From an uncultured Mollicutes bacterium (GTDB taxonomy: Bacteria > Bacillota_I > Bacilli_A > RFN20 > CAG-826): a stretch of 64,000 nucleotides of DNA. A program made the position numbers and the translations under genes. Below, piece after piece: positions 55,027 to 62,123 of the stretch (position 1 is the stretch's first letter; each line of letters begins with the position of its first letter). The notes below the pieces were generated by a model that was given only the letters and a program-made list of their open reading frames with translations, was not told the DNA's origin and searched no databases. The stretch is from contig CAMESA010000001.1 in NCBI GenBank assembly GCA_945935945.1, positions 62,001 to 126,000 of the forward strand, written 5' to 3'.

Positions 55027-55055
55027 ATTATATACTTATGAGATTACATAGTCAA
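55027..55055 (-). promoter_or_regulatory. Promoter of the 54993 operon
   Basis: TTGACT, 17 bp, TATAAT, then TAT and AAATGT. A separate 7-bp hairpin (TCGCATA/TATGCGA, 55104-55122) lies upstream. Confidence 0.86.
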
Positions 55056-55143
55056 CCAAAAAGTTGATAAATTTAAACTTTTTATGTATAAAATTTGATT
55101 AGGTCGCATATGCTATATGCGAGTGGTAAAGTGGGTAAATTAA

Positions 55144-55166
55144 AAGAGAGGTGGTTAGCCTCTCTT
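55144..55166 (-). terminator. Terminator after the EDxHD endonuclease gene
   Basis: AAGAGAGG and CCTCTCTT form an 8-bp stem; the - strand continues TTAATTT. Confidence 0.75.
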
Positions 55167-55171
55167 AGTGG

Positions 55172-56518
55172 TTATGAAATTGCTTTTCTTCTTGGAATAT
55201 AAGTACATAAGCCAGCCTCTTCTCCACGTCTTAGATAACGAATAACGACGCCTCTAGCTAAATTCAATTCCTCCATGATTTCACTCACCGTTTTCCCTTG
55301 GTTATATAAACCTATTGCCCTACCACATATAGATGATATTGCATTCTTATGAGCCTCATTCCAGTCAACCCCATCTAATTTTAAAACATCTGCCATCATT
55401 TTAATAATATTATTCTTCATAAACTCTTTTTCTGATTTACTGCAATTAATAATAATGTAATTTGTTATTCCATAATCCAATGCCAACTTCTTTTTAAAGT
55501 TATCATTCTCTTGTGTGATTGTAGCCGAACTGAAAGTCCAATCCCTATAATGCTGCGATCCATGTAGTTCTATGACAGTATTTAGGCTTGGAATATAGAA
55601 ATCATATCTCTTCGTCCCTCTTTCAATAGATGGAATGGAAAATTGATAAACATAGTCTACACCCAATTGATTAAAAACATTTCTCACGAACTTCTCTGGG
55701 TAAGACACCCCATCTGAACAAGCTGGGCATGAGAATCTGTGAATGCTATTTAACGGTTTATCAAAAATAGTTTTGCAATCTGGACATTTGAATTTAACAA
55801 TCTTTAAGCTATGCGGCTTTAATAGCTTGTCTTCCTCCTTGTTTGCCAATAGATAAAGTAGTTCGGGGTGAGAGGACATGAGGCAATTTCCATGGCAACC
55901 ATTTTGACAGAATTGTTTTTGATTTCTAAATTTCTGAGCTATGCAAATCCTTTCGTCTCCGCAGTCTCTGCATTTATAAAGATGAGCAGAAGTCTTTATA
56001 GATTCTTTCGAAAAGTTGTATAACGTCCTTTTCTCCTCTATTGTCATTATTCTGACAAATTCCCAATTCTCTAAGTTGTCTCTATGTATATCATTCTTAG
56101 GAATCAATAGTTTTTCATCTTTTTGACATTCACAGATAACCTCGTGCTTGCTCATATAGTGTTTCGACTTTATAGTTTCTTCTCCACAAAACACACAGTT
56201 AAAACGATAACAAATTTCAGTAGTTGCTATTCCTAAATCTCGCTTCTCTTCTCTATTGATTTGTTCTTTAACATTCCAACGCATCATATTCTCCTTATAG
56301 GTTTGGTTTTGAATTCTGCACTCACATTTTTTAAACAGTGTATTATTGTAAGTTGAAGGTCTTTTTATCGTTTCCTCCCCACAGTGTTTACATTTAAATA
56401 ATCCATACCTACTTGGTCTCCAATGCGTTAGTTTTAGCTCATCCGATTCTTCTCTTGTCAGATTTTTAATCCATTCCCAATTCTTTAGATTTTCTTCATA
56501 CTTTTTCTCGTTCGTCAT
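55172..56518 (-). CDS. Free-standing Vsr-like (EDxHD) endonuclease with zinc ribbons
   Basis: The start is ATG 56518 (448 residues); the frame up to 56581 covers a terminator hairpin. The N-terminal two-thirds has several Cys-rich zinc ribbons (FKCKHCGEETIKRPSTY, FNCVFCGEETIK, YKCRDCGDERI, FKCPDCKTIFDKPLNS, FSCPACSDG). Residues about 280-360 read SYPEKFVRNVFNQLG, then KRYDFYIPSLNTVIELHGSQ followed by HYRDW. This is the Vsr-fold pattern of EDxHD homing endonucleases. The end has a helix-turn-helix (GKTVSEIMEELNLARGVVIR). It lies directly after a RecA-like gene, a known type of target for this family. Confidence 0.75.
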   Translation of the reverse strand: MTNEKKYEENLKNWEWIKNLTREESDELKLTHWRPSRYGLFKCKHCGEETIKRPSTYNNTLFKKCECRIQNQTYKENMMRWNVKEQINREEKRDLGIATTEICYRFNCVFCGEETIKSKHYMSKHEVICECQKDEKLLIPKNDIHRDNLENWEFVRIMTIEEKRTLYNFSKESIKTSAHLYKCRDCGDERICIAQKFRNQKQFCQNGCHGNCLMSSHPELLYLLANKEEDKLLKPHSLKIVKFKCPDCKTIFDKPLNSIHRFSCPACSDGVSYPEKFVRNVFNQLGVDYVYQFSIPSIERGTKRYDFYIPSLNTVIELHGSQHYRDWTFSSATITQENDNFKKKLALDYGITNYIIINCSKSEKEFMKNNIIKMMADVLKLDGVDWNEAHKNAISSICGRAIGLYNQGKTVSEIMEELNLARGVVIRYLRRGEEAGLCTYIPRRKAIS

Positions 56519-56553
56519 TATATTTATTTCCCCTTTTTTATTGTAATGTAAAA

Positions 56554-56572
56554 GAGAGGGATTAGCCCTCTC
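56554..56572 (-). terminator. Terminator after the RecA-like gene
   Basis: GAGAGGG and CCCTCTC pair around CTAAT, followed by TTTTAC. It sits between the RecA-like gene and the endonuclease start. Confidence 0.7.
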
Positions 56573-56586
56573 GATTTGCATATGTA

Positions 56587-57597
56587 TTATTTATTTAATA
56601 AATCTTCTAATTCCTCATAAATACCTTGTAAGCTCTCAAACTGTGAAGGTTTTAATGTTTTGAAGTTGTCAACTTCACCTAAATGCTTAATGATAATTTC
56701 ATCAACTGCTTCAGATTTGTCTAACTCATCTAGCTTATCCATCATTTCATATGCCTTATCTAATGCTTCATCAAAACTTAATTTAAAAGTTGATTCGTAA
56801 GCTTCATTTCGTTTTTCGATTGTTGAAGAAGTTACCCCATCTTTATCATTTTGTCTACGAATACCTTCCTCAATAACTCGAATTAATCCATCTGCTGTGA
56901 ATGGGTCTAAAGAAGAATCCATTTCAATGAAACGAGAACGAGCAAAGAAATTCTCTCCTGCGAAGAAGTGAGCTTTAGATAATCCAGGTCGTCCATCTTC
57001 ATCTAATGGTCGTGGTTCTAACCAAGCTACTATGTCGCAGTTTTCTACTATCGGATCAATATTGCGCTTACGGTCACCTTTTAAGTTAATGTATCCATCT
57101 TCATCAACTTGTTCATGGCAGATAAAGATAATTGTGTAGTCTAAGTTTAACAAGTCCATTAAGAAATTCACAACTAAGTTCTCCATCTTTTTATAACCTT
57201 GTCCCATAGCTCCTGCTTTTCCGATTTCTGTTACACCTGCATCTGATAAAACTCGACGTTCTGCATATTTAACCAATTTCTCTGCACCATCTACCACGAT
57301 ACAAACTGGTTCTTCTGTTGATTGCACAATGTTTACCCAATCTTTAGATTTTAATAATCGTAAGTGTGCTTCAATGTCTGCCCAAGAAGATGTTGGTAAA
57401 GTTAGAATGTTTGAAGTTGCTGCAAGACCTCGTTCTAATGGAATAAATACTGGGTTTGGTAATTTACTACAAACACTCGTTTTCCCACAATCGCTTCGTC
57501 CATAGATACAAATTGCTTTTCCTTTGATACTATCATTTCGAGTAGTGAATTTTGCTTTCCCTTTTGATGCTTGAGCTAATTGTTGTAAGATATTCAT
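56587..57597 (-). CDS. Sak4/RecA-like ATPase
   Basis: This 336-residue protein has Walker A YGRSDCGKTSV (around residue 33-43), Walker B PVCIVVDGAEKL (around 100), and TIIFICHEQVDEDG, the pattern of the AAA_24/Sak4 single-strand annealing ATPases. The C-terminal 100 residues are helical and acidic. Sak4 proteins work with an SSB to pair DNA; an SSB-like gene lies directly upstream. The ATG at 57597 is 10 bases from AAAGGAG. Confidence 0.82.
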   Translation of the reverse strand: MNILQQLAQASKGKAKFTTRNDSIKGKAICIYGRSDCGKTSVCSKLPNPVFIPLERGLAATSNILTLPTSSWADIEAHLRLLKSKDWVNIVQSTEEPVCIVVDGAEKLVKYAERRVLSDAGVTEIGKAGAMGQGYKKMENLVVNFLMDLLNLDYTIIFICHEQVDEDGYINLKGDRKRNIDPIVENCDIVAWLEPRPLDEDGRPGLSKAHFFAGENFFARSRFIEMDSSLDPFTADGLIRVIEEGIRRQNDKDGVTSSTIEKRNEAYESTFKLSFDEALDKAYEMMDKLDELDKSEAVDEIIIKHLGEVDNFKTLKPSQFESLQGIYEELEDLLNK

Positions 57598-57718
57598 ATA
57601 CACATTTCTCCTTTATAATCCATTTAATATTTCATTTATTACTTCGTTTAACACCTCGTCAGACACGTTTCTAGCCAATCTAAGAGGTTTTATTCAATCA
57701 CTAGATAAATTATAAGGG

Positions 57719-57736
57719 GAGGGGTTAGCTCCCCTC
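57719..57736 (-). terminator. Terminator after the SSB-like gene
   Basis: GAGGGG and CCCCTC pair around AGCTAA, followed by CCCTTATAATTT. It belongs to the CTAA-loop hairpin family on this strand. Confidence 0.65.
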
Positions 57737-57745
57737 AGAGCTTAA

Positions 57746-58843
57746 TTATCGACGGAATCGTGGGCGACCAGTAGTTGTTGGTGCACTTCCCTCTGCTTTT
57801 GTTTCAGTTGTTGAACTTGCATTACTACGGAATGATCCTCGACGTGCAGTTGATTCTTGTTTAGGTTCGTTTTGTTTCTCTTCCCAACGTTTTTGAGCTT
57901 CTGCAATACTTGCTTGACGTAAGTTGTAAGCATCACGAATATCATCTTCATCAAATACTTCACCATCACCTAATGGGTCTAAACCAACTAATAATAATTC
58001 ACGATGAGCTTTGCGTTTAGTATTTACTGTCTTGCGTTTACGACCAAATCCTTTACGCTCTCCACCATCTTCTGGTTGAGCAACTTCTTCCTCAACGTAG
58101 TATCCATTTAACTCAACCACTGCCGACCAAGAATATCCTAATACTTCATCTGTGTAATCTAATAAATCTGCTCCTAAATCAACAGTTTCCATTTCACCAT
58201 CTTCATTTTCGATTTCAAATGAACCTGCTACAAATTGAGTTTTAACACAACGAATCACTTGATTGTCTTTTGAACCATATGTATAAGGGATTGACATTGT
58301 AACGATTGCTCGTCCTGTTTCTTCATCATTGATGATTTCTGGTTTAACATCTTCTACCACACCATTTAACACCACTTCATTTTCTAAACGTGGGTTTTCT
58401 TTTGGATCATCAATAGAGATTTTAGCAAATCCTAATTCAAGTCGGAATGTTTCTTTAACTTCTCCATCTTGCGGGTAGAAATAGTCAACCATTTTTAAGT
58501 TTGTATGCCCTTGTTTATCTTTACCCCATACAGAAATTGTTGGAGTTTTAGCTAAATCTTTTGTTTTTGCGTATGTATCATATTCTCCATTAGCCATTGC
58601 CTCCAACACTTCTGTTGTACCATCAATTTTGCCATCCCAATATGAGAACATTCGTTTATTAACCTTTACAGTTGCAAACTGATTTTCACTTGTCTGAACT
58701 GTGAAATATCCATCATGAGCGTCTACTTCTTGCCCTTTTTTATCTCCCCAAGGTGCAGTAATACGTTTCTTTTTAATTTCATAACCTGCGATAACCCCTG
58801 ATAATAAAACTTCATTTGCGATATCTTTTACGTTAATTGCCAT
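57746..58843 (-). CDS. Putative ssDNA-binding/recombination protein
   Basis: This 365-residue protein has a beta-rich middle (NEVVLNGVVEDVKPEIINDE, then AIVTMSIPYTYGSKDNQVIR, VVELNGYYVEEEVAQP) suggesting OB-like folds. A long, polar tail with many Gln, Ser and Thr ends in GRPRFRR. It lies directly upstream of the Sak4-like gene. Position and fold pattern suggest the partner single-strand binding protein, but no sequence signature is conclusive. The start at 58843 follows AAGGAGAATATACAT. Confidence 0.5.
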   Translation of the reverse strand: MAINVKDIANEVLLSGVIAGYEIKKKRITAPWGDKKGQEVDAHDGYFTVQTSENQFATVKVNKRMFSYWDGKIDGTTEVLEAMANGEYDTYAKTKDLAKTPTISVWGKDKQGHTNLKMVDYFYPQDGEVKETFRLELGFAKISIDDPKENPRLENEVVLNGVVEDVKPEIINDEETGRAIVTMSIPYTYGSKDNQVIRCVKTQFVAGSFEIENEDGEMETVDLGADLLDYTDEVLGYSWSAVVELNGYYVEEEVAQPEDGGERKGFGRKRKTVNTKRKAHRELLLVGLDPLGDGEVFDEDDIRDAYNLRQASIAEAQKRWEEKQNEPKQESTARRGSFRSNASSTTETKAEGSAPTTTGRPRFRR

Positions 58844-58958
58844 ATGTATATTCTCCTTCTGCCCTTCTCTCATGGGCTTCAAATTTATTTATTTGACCAC
58901 TTAACGACCATGCCATTCTATTAAGTGGGAAGTTTTCTTAATGTTTATTACATTTATT

Positions 58959-58987
58959 ATTATATACTCACAGTTGTTAAAAGTCAA
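58959..58987 (-). promoter_or_regulatory. Promoter of the recombination operon
   Basis: TTGACT, 17 bp, TATAAT, then AAT and AAATGT. Confidence 0.88.
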
Positions 58988-59017
58988 CTAGATTTGTAAA
59001 GTTTTTAAACTTTTTAA

Positions 59018-59248
59018 TTACTTACGTTTCTTACCAACTTCTTCTTTCTTGATCGTTTTACCTAATTCAGATTTCACTAATGCTAAATCTGCTTGATTTA
59101 ATAACATATCGTTTTTAATAACTAATTTCTTAGCATCACGTACAAATGCTACTAACTTGTTTACGCCTTCTGTTGTTACAGTTGCAGTTTGAGCTTTAGT
59201 ATCAATTGTTAAAGTTGCTTGTTTTCCATTTTTTAAAGTTGTTTTCAT
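59018..59248 (-). CDS. Small hypothetical protein (76 residues)
   Basis: The ATG at 59248 lies 8 bases after TGGAG and is preferred to 59263. The product (MKTTLKNGKQATLTIDTKAQ…) has short strands then a helix and ends EVGKKRK. I recognise no family. Two promoters in tandem and a leader hairpin precede it, more control than any other gene here. Confidence 0.6.
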   Translation of the reverse strand: MKTTLKNGKQATLTIDTKAQTATVTTEGVNKLVAFVRDAKKLVIKNDMLLNQADLALVKSELGKTIKKEEVGKKRK

Positions 59249-59300
59249 AAGATCAATCTCCATTCAATATGTATTATTTCTAGGTAATTCCCTAGAATCA

Positions 59301-59321
59301 AGAGGTTAAAGTTTAACCTCT
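59301..59321 (-). terminator. Leader hairpin before the 76-residue gene
   Basis: AGAGGTTAAA and TTTAACCTCT are almost perfectly self-complementary. It lies after the promoter at 59349 and before the gene, so it is a leader structure or attenuator, not a simple end. A CTAGG/CCTAG inverted repeat lies beside it at 59280-59295. A related pair occurs at 60105-60140. Confidence 0.45.
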
Positions 59322-59348
59322 ATCTTCTAATTAACTACCACATTTATT

Positions 59349-59377
59349 ATTATATACTCTCGATTGCTAAAAGTCAA
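59349..59377 (-). promoter_or_regulatory. Promoter of the 76-residue gene (proximal)
   Basis: TTGACT, 17 bp, TATAAT, then AAT and AAATGT. Confidence 0.87.
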
Positions 59378-59443
59378 CTATTTGTTTAAACTTTTTTAAT
59401 TTTGTTTGAGTATTTTTTTGTTTTTGTTCACCTCACATTTATT

Positions 59444-59472
59444 ATTATATACTCAATGTTTAGAAAAGTCAA
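59444..59472 (-). promoter_or_regulatory. Promoter of the 76-residue gene (distal)
   Basis: TTGACT, 17 bp, TATAAT, then AAT and AAATGT. It is a second copy 95 bp upstream; I see no gene between the two. Confidence 0.85.
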
Positions 59473-59487
59473 CTAGAATTTTAAAAT

Positions 59488-60075
59488 TTAAGCAATTTTA
59501 TATTCACTATTCAACTCTTTTAACTCATTGGCAATATAATCTAAGACAAAATCATATGTATATCCATCTTCTTCATAGATAGGATAAATTCTAATCTCAC
59601 TACGAGGATCATTCTTATCTACAACAGCATATTCCATATGCAACCTAACAACAGTGTAATTATCCTCTAGTAGCAATTCTCGTTTAACTGTTGCATCAAT
59701 AAAAGGCTTTGTGTAGATGTTATTTACATCCGATTTACTTTTTGTTGGCTTGAACTGAATAGCCAAAATAACACACTCTTTTATGTAATTATGCTTAATA
59801 CCTTGTTTCTGCATACAGAACTCACAATATTCACTCAGATGTTGCTCCCATGTGTTCTGAATACGCCTATCGGTCACATTTAAAAACGTGTTGATGCTTG
59901 GGATCAGTCCATTACGAGACTTCTTCCAAATGGCTTCAAATGGTGGTTTTTTTGCTCGTTTATGCACCTTGAAATACAAATCTGGGTTCTCGGTATCATA
60001 TCCAGTAAATTGCCTCAGCATTTCTTTGTCAAATCGAATAGTGATAATCTCATCCTTATAATCATCGTACTTCAA
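59488..60075 (-). CDS. RusA-like Holliday junction resolvase
   Basis: This 195-residue enzyme starts with TTG, 7 bases after AAGGGGG. The RusA core is visible in the C-terminal half: KSKSDVNNIYTKPFIDATVK (metal-binding Asp), ELLLEDNYTVVRLHMEYAVV and DPRSEIRIY. The N-terminal 75 residues carry KAKKPPF-like basic segments. It cuts four-way junctions during recombination-dependent replication or packaging. It ends the operon that begins at the promoter 62024. Confidence 0.78.
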   Translation of the reverse strand: MKYDDYKDEIITIRFDKEMLRQFTGYDTENPDLYFKVHKRAKKPPFEAIWKKSRNGLIPSINTFLNVTDRRIQNTWEQHLSEYCEFCMQKQGIKHNYIKECVILAIQFKPTKSKSDVNNIYTKPFIDATVKRELLLEDNYTVVRLHMEYAVVDKNDPRSEIRIYPIYEEDGYTYDFVLDYIANELKELNSEYKIA

Positions 60076-60121
60076 ACACAGTCCCCCTTATATCCATATC
60101 CTAGGTTATAACCTAGAGTTA

Positions 60122-60140
60122 AGAGGCTATAATAACCTCT
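60122..60140 (-). terminator. Hairpin before the resolvase gene
   Basis: AGAGGTTA and TAGCCTCT form an 8-bp stem (one G-U) with loop TTA. A CCTAGG-type repeat (60103-60118) follows it. Weak T run, so it may attenuate or process the message. Confidence 0.45.
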
Positions 60141-60156
60141 ATTCTCTATTTTACAA

Positions 60157-60396
60157 CTAAATATGCTTCTCTTGTAGCGTACTATATTTAGATTGAAATA
60201 TGAATTGCATTTCTACGATCAATCCCAATCTCTCCCCAATCTTTTCATTCTCCAAAAGCAATTCTTCATAATACTTAATAGCCCCACTAGAACTTTCAAA
60301 ATCTTTGTGTTTAATAGGTATGCGTCTACCATCTGATTTACGCTCTTTCAAACAAACTCGATATATTGGTCTACGCTCTTTTTCTTCCTTAGCCAA
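60157..60396 (-). CDS. Small basic hypothetical protein
   Basis: This 79-residue protein starts with TTG, 6 bases after GAGGTGA. It is very basic in the first half (MAKEEKERRPIYRVCLKERK…RRIPIKHKDF) and helical later (GAIKYYEELLLENEKIGERL). It may bind nucleic acid. It overlaps the end of the 27-residue gene closely. No family recognised. Confidence 0.6.
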   Translation of the reverse strand: MAKEEKERRPIYRVCLKERKSDGRRIPIKHKDFESSSGAIKYYEELLLENEKIGERLGLIVEMQFIFQSKYSTLQEKHI

Positions 60397-60398
60397 TA

Positions 60399-60482
60399 CT
60401 ACTCACCTCGCTTAGAAGCCGTTAATAAAGCCATAATCAGCACTCCAAAGAATCCTCCAACCATCATTCCCAATATGAACAT
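60399..60482 (-). CDS. 27-residue membrane peptide
   Basis: MFILGMMVGGFFGVLIMALL then TASKRGE: one membrane segment and a charged tail. A good ribosome site (AGGGGTGA) lies 6 bases before the ATG. Its stop region carries the ribosome site of the next gene, so the two are coupled. Function unknown. Confidence 0.65.
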   Translation of the reverse strand: MFILGMMVGGFFGVLIMALLTASKRGE

Positions 60483-60492
60483 ACGTTCACCC

Positions 60493-60762
60493 CTATTCAA
60501 AAGTTTTTAATATATCTTCGATTAATTCAACTTGATATGTTCTCCACTCATGGTCTTTTGCATACTCAATAATCGCTTCTCTATCATCTGAGAAATAAGA
60601 ATCAATTTGTGGCTCTGCAATCCAACCTTCCTCTTTCAACTCACAAGGCTTGAAATAAACATTAATACCAATCCACTTCTTGCCCATAGCGTTGCCTTTC
60701 TTAGCTTCGCTAAGGACTTTATAATTTATGTATTCTAATAATTGTGTCTCCTCTACTCTCAT
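60493..60762 (-). CDS. Hypothetical 89-residue protein
   Basis: The protein has a basic N-terminal helix (TQLLEYINYKVLSEAKKGNA) and an alpha/beta remainder (WIGINVYFKPCELKEEGWIA, REAIIEYAKDHEWRTYQVEL). I recognise no motif. It sits in the operon between the 229-residue protein (8 bp gap) and the membrane peptide. Ribosome site TTAAGTAGGTGATTGT. Confidence 0.6.
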   Translation of the reverse strand: MRVEETQLLEYINYKVLSEAKKGNAMGKKWIGINVYFKPCELKEEGWIAEPQIDSYFSDDREAIIEYAKDHEWRTYQVELIEDILKTFE

Positions 60763-60770
60763 ACAATCAC

Positions 60771-61460
60771 CTACTTAATAACAATAGTAATTTCTTTTGT
60801 ATCTTGTTCAACTTCTGTGTGTGTACCTTTTACTCCAAAATAACGAGCTGAGTTGGGTAGCTTAATATTCACACTACGATTAATAGCATTGGCTTTAGCT
60901 ATCACCCTATTTAGCTTTTCTATTGCTTCAATAATTTCTAACTCGACAATAGAGTTTAAATCATTAGCCATTTTGAAGAAATCTTGTTGTTGATTCACTG
61001 GTGCTGCACAATATGGTGCTTCTGTCTTAATCGTTTCTCTGACTAGTCCCTCAAACCTAGATTGCATTTCTTTTAATATTTCACTCAAACTAGGTAGTTC
61101 ACCGTTATCTTGAATAGTCACGTTTTCGGCAGTTTCTTCTTTTGCACGTTGAGCAACTAGCCAATCAATATCAACCATATTATATGGAATCCAATCATAT
61201 TGGCATTCCACTTCTCCCCACTTACATTTTAAACTGCAATCATTACAGTCATTTTCCAAAATACCATAATAAAGACTGTCTTGTTTTGTGTAGCTATCAC
61301 TAAATGTGCCTTCAATCGATTTAACTCTATATTCAATACCCCATTCTTCTAAATCATCACGAAGTTTAATCATGTCACCTGGTTTAACTCCACTGACCAA
61401 CTCAATCATTTCTTCATAGGTTAAATCTGCTTTCACATTTCCAAATGTAGTATCTAACAT
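60771..61460 (-). CDS. Hypothetical 229-residue protein with a Cys cluster
   Basis: Residues about 75-95 (ENDCNDCSLKCKWGEVECQY) contain five cysteines that may bind zinc. The N-terminal part (VSGVKPGDMIKLRDDLEEWG) resembles a small SH3-like or RNA-binding barrel. The C-terminal half is helical with Ile/Leu/Asn repeats (NDLNSIVELEIIEAIEKLNR). Function unknown. It follows AAGGAGAGGTATAG. Confidence 0.6.
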   Translation of the reverse strand: MLDTTFGNVKADLTYEEMIELVSGVKPGDMIKLRDDLEEWGIEYRVKSIEGTFSDSYTKQDSLYYGILENDCNDCSLKCKWGEVECQYDWIPYNMVDIDWLVAQRAKEETAENVTIQDNGELPSLSEILKEMQSRFEGLVRETIKTEAPYCAAPVNQQQDFFKMANDLNSIVELEIIEAIEKLNRVIAKANAINRSVNIKLPNSARYFGVKGTHTEVEQDTKEITIVIK

Positions 61461-61479
61461 CTATACCTCTCCTTATGTA

Positions 61480-61890
61480 TTACCCTAAATAGTCTTTAAC
61501 TTGCTGAAGTACGTTGCCTTCAAGGTCTAATTTACGTGAACTATATACTTCACTACCTTTTTCACGTCTATTCTTTCGATATTCGCATTCACGAACTTTA
61601 TTTTCATAATAATACCCAATATGACCAAATCCATCAGATACTTTATTAATAGCATCTTGTAATAACTCGATCTCGTCTGTAACCTCTCTACGCTCTTTAC
61701 TTAGCAGGTGATAAGCTTTAGCTAAGTTATAAGCATTGGTAGGTGTTACTTCTTCATTTTCTAATTGATGCTGAATATCGCTTCTCATTAAATTCACATC
61801 GTTTTGTCGCTCTCTCAACTCTTTAATATGTAGGTGCATTTCTGTCACTGTTTCTGCCATCATTTCAATTAACTCTAAACTTTTACACAT
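61480..61890 (-). CDS. Hypothetical coiled-coil protein
   Basis: 136 residues, mostly helix (LIEMMAETVTEMHLHIKELR, RQNDVNLMRSDIQHQLENEE, LLSKERREVTDEIELLQDAI) and a basic end (CEYRKNRREKGSEVYSSRKL). No enzymatic motif. It follows the 22-residue gene by 29 bp and precedes the Cys-cluster protein. It may be a structural partner of another protein in the operon. Ribosome site CTAAGGAGACAT. Confidence 0.6.
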   Translation of the reverse strand: MCKSLELIEMMAETVTEMHLHIKELRERQNDVNLMRSDIQHQLENEEVTPTNAYNLAKAYHLLSKERREVTDEIELLQDAINKVSDGFGHIGYYYENKVRECEYRKNRREKGSEVYSSRKLDLEGNVLQQVKDYLG

Positions 61891-61919
61891 GATTCTTTAT
61901 GTCTCCTTAGGGAAATTAA

Positions 61920-61988
61920 CTAAACTTGCTTATTACCTAGCGCATTTCCTAAAGCTTTAATAATTTCATTTACCGTTGTTTTCTTCAT
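61920..61988 (-). CDS. 22-residue leader peptide or small protein
   Basis: MKKTTVNEIIKALGNALGNK then QV. It is the first frame after the promoter at 62024-62052 and has the ribosome site AAGGAGAGATATTTT before the ATG. It is basic and forms one amphipathic helix. It could be a small protein or serve as a leader peptide for the next gene. Too short for recognition. Confidence 0.55.
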   Translation of the reverse strand: MKKTTVNEIIKALGNALGNKQV

Positions 61989-62023
61989 AAAATATCTCTC
62001 CTTAATTAATTCTTACATTTACT

Positions 62024-62052
62024 ATTATATACTTACCGTTGGATAAAGTCAA
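62024..62052 (-). promoter_or_regulatory. Promoter of the 61988 to rusA operon
   Basis: TTGACT, 17 bp, TATAAT, then AGT and AAATGT. Confidence 0.88.
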
Positions 62053-62123
62053 CTACAAAATTCAACTTTTATCAACTTTTAGTGGATATAAGTGTGACAT
62101 AAAGCCACACTTATAGAATGATA

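Noticed and set aside
56519..56581. Longer N-terminus for the EDxHD endonuclease
   Set aside because: That stretch is the terminator hairpin of the upstream gene and has no ribosome site.
57604..57745. Short - strand frame (LARNVSDEVLNEVINEILNG…) between the SSB-like and RecA-like genes
   Set aside because: Only TTG or GTG starts without a ribosome site; too short and unsupported.
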